Positions 16,389-24,783 of a stretch of DNA of 64,000 bases are shown piece by piece. Under the pieces are notes generated by a model that was not told the DNA's origin, ran no database searches, and was given only the letters and a program-made list of their open reading frames with translations. Position 1 is the first letter of the stretch, and the number at the start of each line of letters is the position of its first letter. Source of the stretch: Flavobacterium sp. SLB02 (lineage in GTDB: Bacteria > Bacteroidota > Bacteroidia > Flavobacteriales > Flavobacteriaceae). Position numbers and translations under genes: made by a program. The stretch covers positions 6,176,518-6,240,517 of the forward strand of contig NZ_CP045928.1 in assembly GCF_009664855.1 (NCBI RefSeq), given 5' to 3'.

Positions 16389-17327
16389 ATGCAAAATCAA
16401 ATCTTAGGCTTACACCATATTACCGCCATTGCAGGCGACGCTAAACGTAATTTCGATTTTTATTCAAAAATACTCGGATTAAGATTCATCAAAAAAACAG
16501 TGAATTTTGACGACCCGGGAACCTATCATTTTTACTTTGGCGATGAAGTGGGAAGCGCAGGAACCATCTTAACCTTTTTTCCTTGGGGAGAAGGAATTCA
16601 ACAAGGAAGAAAAGGATCTGGAATGGCGACAGAAATTGGTTATTCTGTTCCTAAAGGAAGTCTTGATTTTTGGCAGAAACGTTTTGAACAATATAATGTA
16701 ATCTACAATAAACCGGCAGAAAAATTCGGCGAAAAATATCTTACTTTCCTTGATCCGGACGGGTTGAAATTAGAGTTAATCGAATCTAAAACAGGAGACA
16801 ACAGAAAAGGTTGGGAAACAGATGAAGTAAAAGCTGACGCAGCAACAAAAGGTTTTCATAATATTACGCTGACTTTAAACGACATTAAACCCACTGCAGC
16901 AATCTTAACAGAAATATTTGGTTACAAATTGATTGATCAGGATGTAAACCGTTATCGTTATGCAACCGATGCAGTAGAAAATGCCGCAATTGTTGACTTG
17001 GTAGAATTGACAGATGAAAAACGCGGACATGTTGCCAACGGATCTGTACATCACGTAGCTTTTAGAGTTCAAAATGACGAAATTTTAATGCACTTCCGTG
17101 AAAAAATCGAAGCTTACGGATTGTCAATTACACCGCAAATAGACAGACAATATTTTCATTCGCTATATTTTAGAGAACCAGGTGGAGTTTTATTTGAAAT
17201 CGCCACCGATAATCCAGGATTTACAGTTGATGAAAGCTTAGAAGAATTAGGTCAAAACTTAAAGCTTCCCGCACAATACGAATCTCAAAGAGCAAGTATT
17301 GAAAATCATTTGGTTCAAATTAATTAA
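16389..17327 (+). CDS. Ring-cleaving dioxygenase, MhqO-like (VOC/glyoxalase family)
   Basis: The 312-residue protein has two vicinal-oxygen-chelate modules (about 5-135 and 155-290). Likely metal ligands are in LHHITA near the start, FHNITL and VHHVAF in the middle, and GGVLFEIATD near the end. It resembles the MhqO/MhqA/MhqE group of Bacillus, which are thought to open hydroquinone or catechol rings during quinone stress. It is the first gene of a three-gene run with a small GNAT protein (38 bp later) and an MhqD-like esterase. The mhqO-mhqD pairing supports a quinone-detoxification role, but the substrate is inferred. Confidence 0.85.
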   Translation: MQNQILGLHHITAIAGDAKRNFDFYSKILGLRFIKKTVNFDDPGTYHFYFGDEVGSAGTILTFFPWGEGIQQGRKGSGMATEIGYSVPKGSLDFWQKRFEQYNVIYNKPAEKFGEKYLTFLDPDGLKLELIESKTGDNRKGWETDEVKADAATKGFHNITLTLNDIKPTAAILTEIFGYKLIDQDVNRYRYATDAVENAAIVDLVELTDEKRGHVANGSVHHVAFRVQNDEILMHFREKIEAYGLSITPQIDRQYFHSLYFREPGGVLFEIATDNPGFTVDESLEELGQNLKLPAQYESQRASIENHLVQIN

Positions 17328-17365
17328 GCTAAAAATTTGTAAATTAGATTCTTAAGAGAAAATAT

Positions 17366-17656
17366 ATGGAAACAATAAAACTGGAATTAGACGAGAAAAA
17401 GCATGGAGCCTTTAATCTTTATGTTGATGATAAAAAGCTGGGCGAAATGACAGTAAGCATAAAACCAGATTTGCTCACGGTTTATCACACTGGTGTTGAA
17501 CCTGAAGGAGAAGGAAAGGGATATGCCAAGAAACTTTTAGACGAAATGACGTCGTACGTACGCGCCAATAATTTGATGGTCTTGCCGCTTTGTCCGTATG
17601 TGCATGCACAATTCAAAAAACATCCGGATGAATATCTGGATATCTGGAAAAAATAA
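17366..17656 (+). CDS. Small GNAT-like acetyltransferase (YjdJ/COG2388 type)
   Basis: The 96-residue protein is a minimal GNAT-like domain of the COG2388 group. The acetyl-CoA loop reads VEPEGEGKGYAKKLLDEM, and PLCPYVHAQFKKHPDE near the C-terminus is a hallmark of this group. It lies 38 bp after the MhqO-like gene and 11 bp before the MhqD-like gene on the same strand, so all three are likely one operon. Its acceptor is unknown; association with quinone or thiol stress is by position only. Confidence 0.85.
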   Translation: METIKLELDEKKHGAFNLYVDDKKLGEMTVSIKPDLLTVYHTGVEPEGEGKGYAKKLLDEMTSYVRANNLMVLPLCPYVHAQFKKHPDEYLDIWKK

Positions 17657-17667
17657 TCTTAGAACTT

Positions 17668-18285
17668 ATGAATATAGAAACTATAACAGACGGTGTGCCT
17701 TTAAATGATGCTAAAAAGGCGCTGATCATGATTCACGGACGTGGTGCAAGCGCTCATGATATTCTTTCGATTTCAAAACATCTGAATGTCGATGATTTTG
17801 CCTTGGTTGCCCCTCAGGCAGAAAATAGAACCTGGTATCCTTATTCTTTTTTAGCGCCTATTAATGAAAATGAGCCTTCATTTTCAAAATCATTAGAAGC
17901 TATTCATCAGGTTGTTGTTGCAATTCAGCAAAACGGAATTGAAAAAGAGAATATCTATTTTCTGGGATTTTCTCAAGGTGCTTGTCTGGCTTTAGAATTT
18001 ACTGCCAGAAATGCCGCTAAATACGGAGGCGTTGTAGCATTTACTGGTGGACTTATTGGCGATAAGATTTATGAAAATCATTACGAAGGAAACTTCCAAA
18101 ACACACCAATTTTTATCGGTACCAGCGATCCCGATCTTCACGTACCTGTTGAAAGAGTAAATGAAACAGAAGTGCTTCTGAAAAAAATGGGCGCAGCTGT
18201 TACTAAAAAAATCTATGAAAATATGGGGCATACCATAAGTCAGGACGAAATAGATTTGGCAAATGAACTTATTTTTGGGAAGTAG
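17668..18285 (+). CDS. Phospholipase/carboxylesterase family hydrolase, MhqD-like
   Basis: The 205-residue alpha/beta hydrolase has nucleophile Ser102 (GFSQGA), an acid in TSDPDLHVP and His in MGHTIS near the end. The oxyanion region MIHGRGAS is near residue 21. In Bacillus, MhqD is the esterase encoded with MhqO and induced by hydroquinones. Here it follows the MhqO-like dioxygenase and a small GNAT protein, the same functional set with GNAT in place of a nitroreductase. It is cytoplasmic (no signal peptide) and complete. Confidence 0.87.
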   Translation: MNIETITDGVPLNDAKKALIMIHGRGASAHDILSISKHLNVDDFALVAPQAENRTWYPYSFLAPINENEPSFSKSLEAIHQVVVAIQQNGIEKENIYFLGFSQGACLALEFTARNAAKYGGVVAFTGGLIGDKIYENHYEGNFQNTPIFIGTSDPDLHVPVERVNETEVLLKKMGAAVTKKIYENMGHTISQDEIDLANELIFGK

Positions 18286-18394
18286 AGGTTTTAAGTTTTA
18301 TTTACTTTTTCTTTGAGTTAAATTTATCTTTTTGCAAAATTTCTATCTTGAGTCCTTACTTGATACAATTTTTCGAAACAAAATTCCAATAAAA

Positions 18395-18430
18395 AACCCC
18401 TAATCAATTGATGATTAGGGGGTTGTTTTT
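18395..18430. terminator. Bidirectional terminator between mhqD-like gene and tRNA-Met
   Basis: AACCCCTAATCA pairs with TGATTAGGGG across a short loop. There is an A-run on the left and a T-run on the right, so it can end transcription from both sides. Confidence 0.8.
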
Positions 18431-18432
18431 TG

Positions 18433-18506
18433 TAGCGAGGACGGGAGTTGAACCCGTGACCTCAGGGTTATGAATCCTGCGCTCTAACCAACTGAGCTAC
18501 CTCGCC
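18433..18506 (-). tRNA. tRNA-Met (anticodon CAT)
   Basis: The minus strand folds as a full cloverleaf. The acceptor is GGCGAGG/CCTCGCT (position 1:72 is G-T), the D arm GCTC/GAGC, the anticodon stem CAGGA/CCCTG with loop TTCATAA, and the T arm ACGGG/CCCGT with TTCAACT. CCA is not encoded. The anticodon CAT means elongator Met unless C34 is modified to lysidine (Ile). The stem has an A-C mismatch at 31:39. It is not a typical initiator, since no GGG/CCC anticodon stem is present. Confidence 0.93.
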
Positions 18507-18659
18507 AAGATTGCAAGTGAACCGTGTTCCTCATTGCGGGTGCAAAGATAGAAATAATATTAAAGGTTGCAAGAATAAAATGAAGAAAAAAAAATATTTT
18601 TAAAAATGCATTGTTTTTGGACATATATTCTTATATTTCGAAAAAATTAAAAGTAGCAC

Positions 18660-19052
18660 ATGGATCCAAAAATACGTTACGAAATCGAGTTTCCTATAAA
18701 TTCTTCGCCGCAATTATTATATCAATATATATCAACACCGTCAGGTTTGTCAGAATGGTTTGCAGACAATGTAAACTCACGAGGCGAATTTTTCACTTTT
18801 ATCTGGAATGACTCGCAGGAAAAAGCGCGTTTGGCTTCTAAAAAAACAGGAGAAAAGGTAAAATTTAAATGGGTTGACGAAAGCAGTAAGGATACGGAAT
18901 ACTTTTTTGAATTGCATATCTTAGTTGATGAACTGACTAAAGATGTATCATTAATGGTAGTCGATTTTGCAGAAAAAGAAGAGGTAGGAGAAGCTAAACA
19001 ATTGTGGGAGAATCAGATCTCAGATCTGAAACATCTTATAGGATCTGTTTAG
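18660..19052 (+). CDS. START-like (SRPBCC) domain protein
   Basis: The 130-residue protein is a single helix-grip fold of the SRPBCC superfamily. It opens DPKIRYEIEFPINSSPQLLY, has PSGLSEWFADNV (the typical W-F turn) and FKWVDE, and ends with a long amphipathic helix. These proteins bind hydrophobic ligands or act as chaperone-activator-like domains. Its ligand is unknown. A terminator-like hairpin follows within 30 bp, ending its transcript before the aminotransferase gene. The ATG at 18660 is preceded by an A-rich leader. Confidence 0.85.
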   Translation: MDPKIRYEIEFPINSSPQLLYQYISTPSGLSEWFADNVNSRGEFFTFIWNDSQEKARLASKKTGEKVKFKWVDESSKDTEYFFELHILVDELTKDVSLMVVDFAEKEEVGEAKQLWENQISDLKHLIGSV

Positions 19053-19072
19053 TAAAATTCTATTTTATACCT

Positions 19073-19106
19073 TATATTTGCCCTGAACAAAATTCAGGGT
19101 TTTTTT
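19073..19106 (+). promoter_or_regulatory. Promoter overlapping a terminator hairpin before the class IV aminotransferase
   Basis: A -7 box TATATTTG (19073-19080) is followed at once by CCCTGAA (19081-19087), loop, TTCAGGG (19093-19099) and seven T, with the ATG at 19107. Read-through from the START-like gene would form the hairpin and terminate. A transcript started at the box would begin inside the left arm and escape it. Confidence 0.6.
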
Positions 19107-19946
19107 ATGATCAATTTTAACGGAAACATAGTAGCACAGGACGATAATATATTAACTCAAAATCGTGCTTTTTTGTATGGAGATGGTGTTTTTGAAACAC
19201 TAAAAATAGTCAATGATAAAATCTTGTTTCTTGAAGATCATTATTTTAGATTAATGGCTTCGATGCGTGTGGTTCGTATGGAGATTCCGATGAATTTTAC
19301 AATGGAATATTTTGAAGAACAGGTTTTAAGTCTTGTAAATCAAAAAAATATTTCTTCTTCGGCCAGAGCCAGAATTACTGTTTTTAGAAATGACGGAGGT
19401 TTGTATTTACCAAAAACCAATGAGGTTTCATTTTTAATTCACGCAACTGCACTTGAAAGCACTTCTTACGCACTAAATATTGGAGAATATGAAGTTGATT
19501 TGTATAAAGACTTCTATGTAACCAAACAATTATTATCGTCGATTAAAACGACTAATAAAATGATAAATGTTACCGGAAGTATTTTTGCTCACGAAAATGG
19601 TTTGGCTAACTGTCTTTTAGTCAATGATACTAAAAATGTTGTCGAAGCATTACAAGGAAATTTATTTATGGTAGTGGGTAAAAAAATGATCACGCCGCCA
19701 ATTTCTGAAGGTTGTTTAAACGGAATAATGCGTAAACAAATATTATCTTTGGCTAAAAAAGTAGAAGGCATAGAAGTGGTAGAAGAAATAATTTCGCCAT
19801 TTGATCTTCAAAAAGCTGACGAATTATTTCTGACAAATGTAATCACGGGGATACAACCGATAACTAAGTATCGAAAAAAGGAGTTTACAAGCAATCTGGC
19901 TCATTTATTAGTGCAAAAACTGAATGAATCTATATCTGAAAATTAA
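19107..19946 (+). CDS. Aminotransferase class IV (PabC/IlvE-like)
   Basis: The 279-residue fold-type IV PLP enzyme has Schiff-base Lys147 (SSIKTTNK), the N-terminal FLYGDGVFETLK motif and C-terminal LFLTNVITGIQPI. Size and motifs fit both aminodeoxychorismate lyase (PabC, folate synthesis) and branched-chain or D-amino-acid aminotransferases. The motif around LFLTNV and the lack of an R-G-P type loop make PabC plausible, but I would not name it. The stop codon overlaps that of the convergent yqgE gene. Its T-run-abutting start is unusual (see the promoter entry). Confidence 0.85.
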   Translation: MINFNGNIVAQDDNILTQNRAFLYGDGVFETLKIVNDKILFLEDHYFRLMASMRVVRMEIPMNFTMEYFEEQVLSLVNQKNISSSARARITVFRNDGGLYLPKTNEVSFLIHATALESTSYALNIGEYEVDLYKDFYVTKQLLSSIKTTNKMINVTGSIFAHENGLANCLLVNDTKNVVEALQGNLFMVVGKKMITPPISEGCLNGIMRKQILSLAKKVEGIEVVEEIISPFDLQKADELFLTNVITGIQPITKYRKKEFTSNLAHLLVQKLNESISEN

Positions 19947-20503
19947 TTCAGATACGGATTTTCAGGTGCATTCGACCAAATAAGATAGTCGCCTCCGAGC
20001 TCAATAATTTGCTCTTTCCAAAAATGGGTGGTCGATTTTCCGATAATTTTGTTTTTATAACTATTATCAGTAATGATCCAGGAATTTCCCTGCATTTCAC
20101 TCTCAAGCTGATTTTCGTCCCAACCGGTATAGCCTAAGAAAAAACGAATATTGTTTTTACCAATAGATCCGTCGTTTATTAAGTCTTTAGTCGATTCAAA
20201 ATCACCTCCCCAATAAATTCCGTTAGAAATCTCAACACTGTTAGGTATCAATTCCGGAATATTGTGAATAAAATAAAGGTTGTCCTGTTCAACCGGGCCT
20301 CCGTTATATATTTTGAAACTGGCTTCAATTTCAGGAATCAGGTCATTAATAGTGTACTTTAACGGTTTATTAATGATGAAACCTATTGATCCTTCTTTGT
20401 TATGGTCTGCTAATAAAATTACCGATCTATTAAAAGATAAATCTCCAATTATAGAAGGCTCGGCAATAAGCAGGTGTCCTTTTTTTAATTTTTCTGAAAT
20501 CAT
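19943..20503 (-). CDS. YqgE/AlgH family protein
   Basis: The protein has 186 residues from the ATG at 20503. A longer frame to 20587 exists, but the family begins MxxxLKKGHLLIAEP, so I use the inner ATG. Conserved blocks are GHLLIAEPSI, GFIINKPL, YNGGPVEQDNLYFIH and RFFLGYTGWDENQLE, ending EQIIELGGDYLIW. The function is unknown; the family was once linked to alginate regulation. It is cytoplasmic. Its stop codon overlaps that of the convergent aminotransferase. Confidence 0.92.
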   Translation of the reverse strand: MISEKLKKGHLLIAEPSIIGDLSFNRSVILLADHNKEGSIGFIINKPLKYTINDLIPEIEASFKIYNGGPVEQDNLYFIHNIPELIPNSVEISNGIYWGGDFESTKDLINDGSIGKNNIRFFLGYTGWDENQLESEMQGNSWIITDNSYKNKIIGKSTTHFWKEQIIELGGDYLIWSNAPENPYLN

Positions 20504-20572
20504 ACGGCTACAATTTTTATTAAATTTAATCATAAAATTTTTAAAATCCCAAATAAAATCGTTAAACCGCAC

Positions 20573-20599
20573 AAAAAAACCCTCCATGGGGAGGGTTTT
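20573..20599 (-). terminator. Terminator of the HU gene
   Basis: AAAACCCTCC (20576-20585) pairs with GGAGGGTTTT (20590-20599) around the loop ATGG, with a seven-T run on the minus strand. Confidence 0.85.
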
Positions 20600-20631
20600 G
20601 ATTATATTATAAGTTTAGAGAACTTTCTTAC

Positions 20632-20904
20632 TTAGTTCACTGCACCTTCTAATTCAGCTCCAGCTTTGAATTTTACAACATTTTTAGCAGCGATTTGAAT
20701 AGTTTTTCCAGTTTGAGGGTTTCTTCCGTCTCTAGCAGCTCTAGCAGATACTGACCAAGATCCAAAACCTACTAATGAAACTCTACCACCTTTTTTCAAA
20801 GTAGCTCCTACGTTTCCTAAAAATGACTCTAAAGCTAATTTTGCCGCAGCTTTTGTGATTCCTGCATCAGCAGCGATAGCATCGATTAATTCTGATTTGT
20901 TCAT
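20632..20904 (-). CDS. HU-family DNA-binding protein
   Basis: The 90-residue protein is a full-length bacterial HU. It opens MNKSELIDAIAADAG, has the helix-turn AAAKLALESF, and the beta-arm segment GFGSWSVSARAARDGRNPQT, with the conserved RxGRNPxTG tip. It bends and compacts DNA as a dimer. The strong terminator and its own upstream region suggest a single-gene unit. HU genes are normally highly expressed; the flanking regions are AT-rich. Confidence 0.95.
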   Translation of the reverse strand: MNKSELIDAIAADAGITKAAAKLALESFLGNVGATLKKGGRVSLVGFGSWSVSARAARDGRNPQTGKTIQIAAKNVVKFKAGAELEGAVN

Positions 20905-21084
20905 AATAATTAGTTATTAATTGTTGGTTAAAAAAAATTGTTAATACACAAATTTAGTAGGAAATCCGTTCCTTGCAAGTGTTTTCTTTAATTTTAGCAA
21001 AAATTGTTGATAACTTGCTTTTTTTGTTCATAACGCTAGTTGTTTTCACCTCAAAATCAGATAAAAACCCCTGTTTTACTGACC

Positions 21085-22032
21085 TTAATAGACCTTTGCG
21101 CTATCAGAAAAAGTTATCCCATTTAATAATTCTGCCACTTGCATTCTCTTTTTTCCGGGTAATTGTAAACTTAAAAGCTGAACAAAGCCATCTTTGATCG
21201 CAATTTTGATTTCTTTTTTACTGCTAATCAAGCTTCCAACTTCATAAGAATGGCTTTCTGAAACCAGTTTGGCCTCGTATATTTTGATGCTTAATTCTTC
21301 GTTTTTATCTTTTAAGAAACACCACGAAGCAGGATAAGGACTTAATCCGCGAATTAAATTATTGATTTCGTCTCCGGATTTCGTCCAGTCGATCTTGCAA
21401 TTTTCCTTGTTGAGTTTGTAGGCCGTTTTAATTTCGGCATCATCTTCCTGAATTGTTGTTGTTACTTTTCTGCTTTCAATAACTTTTAAGGTATCAATCA
21501 CAGTTTTGCTTCCCAATAACATTAATCGATCATGCAATTGTCCTGCATTTTCTTCCGGTTCAATGGCGATTTCTGAATTTAGGATCATTGCACCTGTATC
21601 AATTTTGTCGTCAATGAAGAAAGTTGTAACTCCGGTTTTGGTTTCTCCGTTAATAATAGCCCAGTTAATAGGTGCAGCACCACGATAATTGGGTAATAAA
21701 GAAGCATGAAGGTTGAAAGTTCCCAAACTAGGCATTTCCCAAACTACTTTTGGCAGCATTCTAAAAGCAACAACAATTTGCAAATTGGCATTAAGCGCTT
21801 TTAATTCAGTAAGAAAACTTTCGTCTTTTAAATTGGTTGGTTGCAATAAAGTAAGATTGTTTGCCAAAGCATACTCTTTTACTGCTGAATATTTTATTTT
21901 TTGTCCGCGTCCTGCCGGTTTATCCGCGGCTGTAATAACGCCAACAACATCATAATTGTTTTTGATAATGGTATCCAGAATGCCAACGGCAAATTCCGGG
22001 GTTCCCATAAATATAATTCTCAATTTTTCCAT
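21085..22032 (-). CDS. fmt: Methionyl-tRNA formyltransferase
   Basis: The 315-residue protein has the N-terminal formyl-transfer domain with catalytic Asn107, His109 and Asp145 (FNLHASLLPNYRG and DDKIDTG), followed by a C-terminal tRNA-binding domain (about 205-310). It formylates initiator Met-tRNA with 10-formyl-THF. Its start overlaps the stop of recQ by one base, so the two genes are translationally coupled. In many genomes fmt neighbours def; here it neighbours recQ, an arrangement seen in Flavobacteria. Confidence 0.96.
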   Translation of the reverse strand: MEKLRIIFMGTPEFAVGILDTIIKNNYDVVGVITAADKPAGRGQKIKYSAVKEYALANNLTLLQPTNLKDESFLTELKALNANLQIVVAFRMLPKVVWEMPSLGTFNLHASLLPNYRGAAPINWAIINGETKTGVTTFFIDDKIDTGAMILNSEIAIEPEENAGQLHDRLMLLGSKTVIDTLKVIESRKVTTTIQEDDAEIKTAYKLNKENCKIDWTKSGDEINNLIRGLSPYPASWCFLKDKNEELSIKIYEAKLVSESHSYEVGSLISSKKEIKIAIKDGFVQLLSLQLPGKKRMQVAELLNGITFSDSAKVY

Positions 22033-23927
22033 TATAATTTTAAAGTGTATTTATTGTTTGCCTGAATGGTGATATAATTGTTTTCAAGTAATTCCTGAAG
22101 TGCCAAAATTACATCATTTGCATCTAATTTTATTTTGGTTTCAATTTCTCTTGAAGTCAACGCTGCTGTCTTTAATAAGTGCAGAATTTTATCTGCAATC
22201 GAATCGGCTTCGGTAATTTTTCCTTTTTGAGTAATACAATAGGAGCAGACTCCGCAATTTTCTGTAGTTTCTTCTCCAAAATAATCCAGGATCAATCGGT
22301 TTTTGCAGGTTTTATTGTCCTTTATATAATGCAGAACAGATAAAAGCTGGTCTTTTTTAAGTTGATTTTGTTTTTCGAGATATTTTGAAACTCTGTTTAT
22401 GGTAAGATTATCTTCGCGAACTTCATTAAATAATATAGTAGCGTCGTTATTTTTAGATTTGTATTCAATAATTTCTTTCTCTTTTAGTTTTTCTAAAACA
22501 GCAGAAACCTGTGCTTCGGTATGATTTGATTTTTTGGCAATTAGCGAAATATTAAATGGCATTTTCATTTCGTAAATCCCCGGATAAGTTCTCAGGATTG
22601 CCAGAATGATTTCTTCGTCATTAGAGTTCAGACTCATATAGCGAATTACTTCTTTCGATTCAATTAAAAACTGCATCGTAATTTTTTCAGAGAATTCCTG
22701 AGACATCGTAATAATTCCCTGCTGGTTTAAAAATTGCAGAGCATTATAGGTTTTAAGGGTAGGGAAGTCGTACTTCTGGCAAAAATGATTCAGTTTAAAC
22801 GAAAAAGAATCGTCTAAACCTTCGCCATAGGCAATCTGAAAATAATTGCAAAGTTTCACATACATAGTATTCAGAAACTTTTTATCCGGTAAAATACTTA
22901 AAAATTGCTGTTCAGACTGAATGCTGTCTGACGAATTTGTCAATACCACAGAAAAAGCTTTCTCACCATTTCGTCCCGCTCTTCCGGATTCCTGATAATA
23001 GTTTTCTATATTTTCAGGAAGCTGGGTATGAATAACCGTTTTTACATTGTCTTTGTCGATTCCCATTCCAAACGCATTGGTGGCTACAATTACCTGCGCT
23101 TGTTCAGACATCCACAATTGCATGTTTTTGTCTTTTTCTTTTGATGAAAGTCCACCGTGATAATAAGTTGCCTTGAATCCTAAGGATTGTAATTGCGTCG
23201 ACATATTGAGGCACGATTTTCTATTTCGTACATATATAATAGAAGGCTGCGGATTTTTCTTTAAGATTTGTTCTGTGCGATACAATTTGTCCTCGACTTC
23301 AAAAACCATATAGGCAATATTTTTTCTTTCAAAAGATTGCTGAAAAATTATTGGGGCTTTCAATCCTAATTCAGTTTTAATATCTTCAATGACTCTTGGA
23401 GTTGCTGTAGCTGTTAAAGCTAAAAACGGAATCTTTGGAAAATGCTTTTTTAGTTCTGAAATCTTCAAATATGCCGGACGAAAATCATGTCCCCATTGTG
23501 AAACACAATGCGCTTCATCAATTGCAATTAAATTTATTGGAAGATTTTTTATGCGTTCCAAAATCCAGTCAGACTGAAGTCGTTCCGGGGAAAGGTATAA
23601 GAATTTGTAATTTCCGTATTGGCAATTGTCCAGAAGATCAATGATTTCTTCGGTATGAATTCCGCCTGTAAGCGCAATTGCTTTAATCTCCCTTTTTTGC
23701 AAATTTGCCACCTGATCTTTCATCAAAGCGATCAAAGGCGAAACGACCAGGCAAATACCCGGCTTCATCATGGCCGGAACCTGAAAACAAATCGATTTTC
23801 CACCGCCGGTTGGCAATAGGGCAAAAGTATCCTGACCATCCAAAACCGAGTCAATAATCTCCTTTTGCAACGGTCTAAAACTGTTGTGTTTCCAGTATTT
23901 TAAAAGAAATTCTTGTGCTTCTGGCAT
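22032..23927 (-). CDS. RecQ-family ATP-dependent DNA helicase with displaced zinc module
   Basis: The 631-residue protein has Walker A LPTGGGKS (38-45) and DEAH (137-140) in the first RecA lobe, and motif VI GRAGRNG in the second. The zinc cysteines keep the RecQ spacing C-x16-C-x2-C-x2-C, but sit at 541, 558, 561 and 564, about 160 residues later than in E. coli RecQ. The intervening region looks like winged-helix sequence. No HRDC domain follows, only a short wHTH tail. It unwinds DNA in recombination and repair. It overlaps fmt by one base. Confidence 0.93.
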   Translation of the reverse strand: MPEAQEFLLKYWKHNSFRPLQKEIIDSVLDGQDTFALLPTGGGKSICFQVPAMMKPGICLVVSPLIALMKDQVANLQKREIKAIALTGGIHTEEIIDLLDNCQYGNYKFLYLSPERLQSDWILERIKNLPINLIAIDEAHCVSQWGHDFRPAYLKISELKKHFPKIPFLALTATATPRVIEDIKTELGLKAPIIFQQSFERKNIAYMVFEVEDKLYRTEQILKKNPQPSIIYVRNRKSCLNMSTQLQSLGFKATYYHGGLSSKEKDKNMQLWMSEQAQVIVATNAFGMGIDKDNVKTVIHTQLPENIENYYQESGRAGRNGEKAFSVVLTNSSDSIQSEQQFLSILPDKKFLNTMYVKLCNYFQIAYGEGLDDSFSFKLNHFCQKYDFPTLKTYNALQFLNQQGIITMSQEFSEKITMQFLIESKEVIRYMSLNSNDEEIILAILRTYPGIYEMKMPFNISLIAKKSNHTEAQVSAVLEKLKEKEIIEYKSKNNDATILFNEVREDNLTINRVSKYLEKQNQLKKDQLLSVLHYIKDNKTCKNRLILDYFGEETTENCGVCSYCITQKGKITEADSIADKILHLLKTAALTSREIETKIKLDANDVILALQELLENNYITIQANNKYTLKL

Positions 23928-23991
23928 GGTCTCGTTTTAAAGTTAAAAAATTTAGAAATCAGTTTCTAGTTTTGCAACTTTAAACACCTGC

Positions 23992-24525
23992 CTAAATTTT
24001 ATCTAAGATATAAAGAATTCTGTTGTCAACCGTATCTTTTGGCACTTCAATTAAGTCGTAGCCATATTTTTTATAGGTTTCAACAAGGTGTTTCTGGATC
24101 GTTAGCGCCTGTTCGAAATTTTCGTAGCGCTCGGTGTCGCATTCGTAAATTTCTTCCCAAGGTGGTAAAATAAAAGTTTTAGTGTATTTAAGATCCTCAC
24201 AAGCCTTTACAAAGTGCTCCGGATAATCATCGCCTATATAATCCATATAAGCTACAACATCAGGAATGCCGCGATCTATAAAAACTACATTGTCGGGTTC
24301 TTCAAGAGCGTCTTGGTATTGTTTGATACGTCCTTCCAGCAACATTTCGCTAAACAATAAAGGTTGTTCCAGGAACAATTGGTCGATACCACGTTGCTGT
24401 GCTTCGAGTGTAACTTGTCTTGAAATTTCAGGATAACAACAGTAGCCACGAGCTACCAATTCGTTAATAAGAGTAGATTTTCCCGTTCCCGGGCCACCAA
24501 TTAAAACTATGATTTGTTTTTGCAC
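23992..24525 (-). CDS. AAA-type P-loop ATPase (NadR/AAA_28-like)
   Basis: The 177-residue single-domain P-loop protein has Walker A GGPGTGKS (10-17) and a Walker B-like VVFIDRGIPDVVAYMD segment (about 80-95), resembling nucleoside or NadR-type kinases. The fold suggests phosphoryl transfer to a small molecule or a nucleotide-dependent switch. I cannot assign a substrate. It is separated from recQ by 64 bp on the same strand, and its upstream side is a 388-bp gene-free region full of hairpins. Confidence 0.83.
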   Translation of the reverse strand: MQKQIIVLIGGPGTGKSTLINELVARGYCCYPEISRQVTLEAQQRGIDQLFLEQPLLFSEMLLEGRIKQYQDALEEPDNVVFIDRGIPDVVAYMDYIGDDYPEHFVKACEDLKYTKTFILPPWEEIYECDTERYENFEQALTIQKHLVETYKKYGYDLIEVPKDTVDNRILYILDKI

Positions 24526-24635
24526 TTTCTTAAAATAAAGCGCAAATTTACCTAAACTTATTGTATTTAAAAAGATTATTTTGCCTTGAGCGAATGATTT
24601 CGCAATTTTAGGTGATATTGTTGCTACTTTTGGCT

Positions 24636-24743
24636 AAAACTGGACTAAACCAGCCCTATAAAATGAATCGTTCCTCCGCAACTCCAACGAAAGAGAGTCG
24701 TAGACTCGGCAAATATTGTAGGGCTGGACTTTAGTCCAGTTTA
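24636..24743. mobile_element. MITE-like element with about 23-bp terminal inverted repeats
   Basis: The left end, AAACTGGACTAAACCAGC, and the right end, read on the opposite strand as AAACTGGACTAAAGTCCAGC, match except for two bases. The matching continues into CCCTA. The element is about 108 bp and has no gene. Its right half recurs at 48533-48577. It occupies the gap upstream of the P-loop ATPase gene. Confidence 0.6.
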
Positions 24744-24783
24744 TCTAGGATAATTATATTGTTGCTAAGTTGGTTATGAATAG

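Noticed and set aside
24636..24743. An insertion sequence in the 24.6-kb gap
   Set aside because: There is no transposase frame, and 108 bp is too short. It is treated as a MITE-like element.
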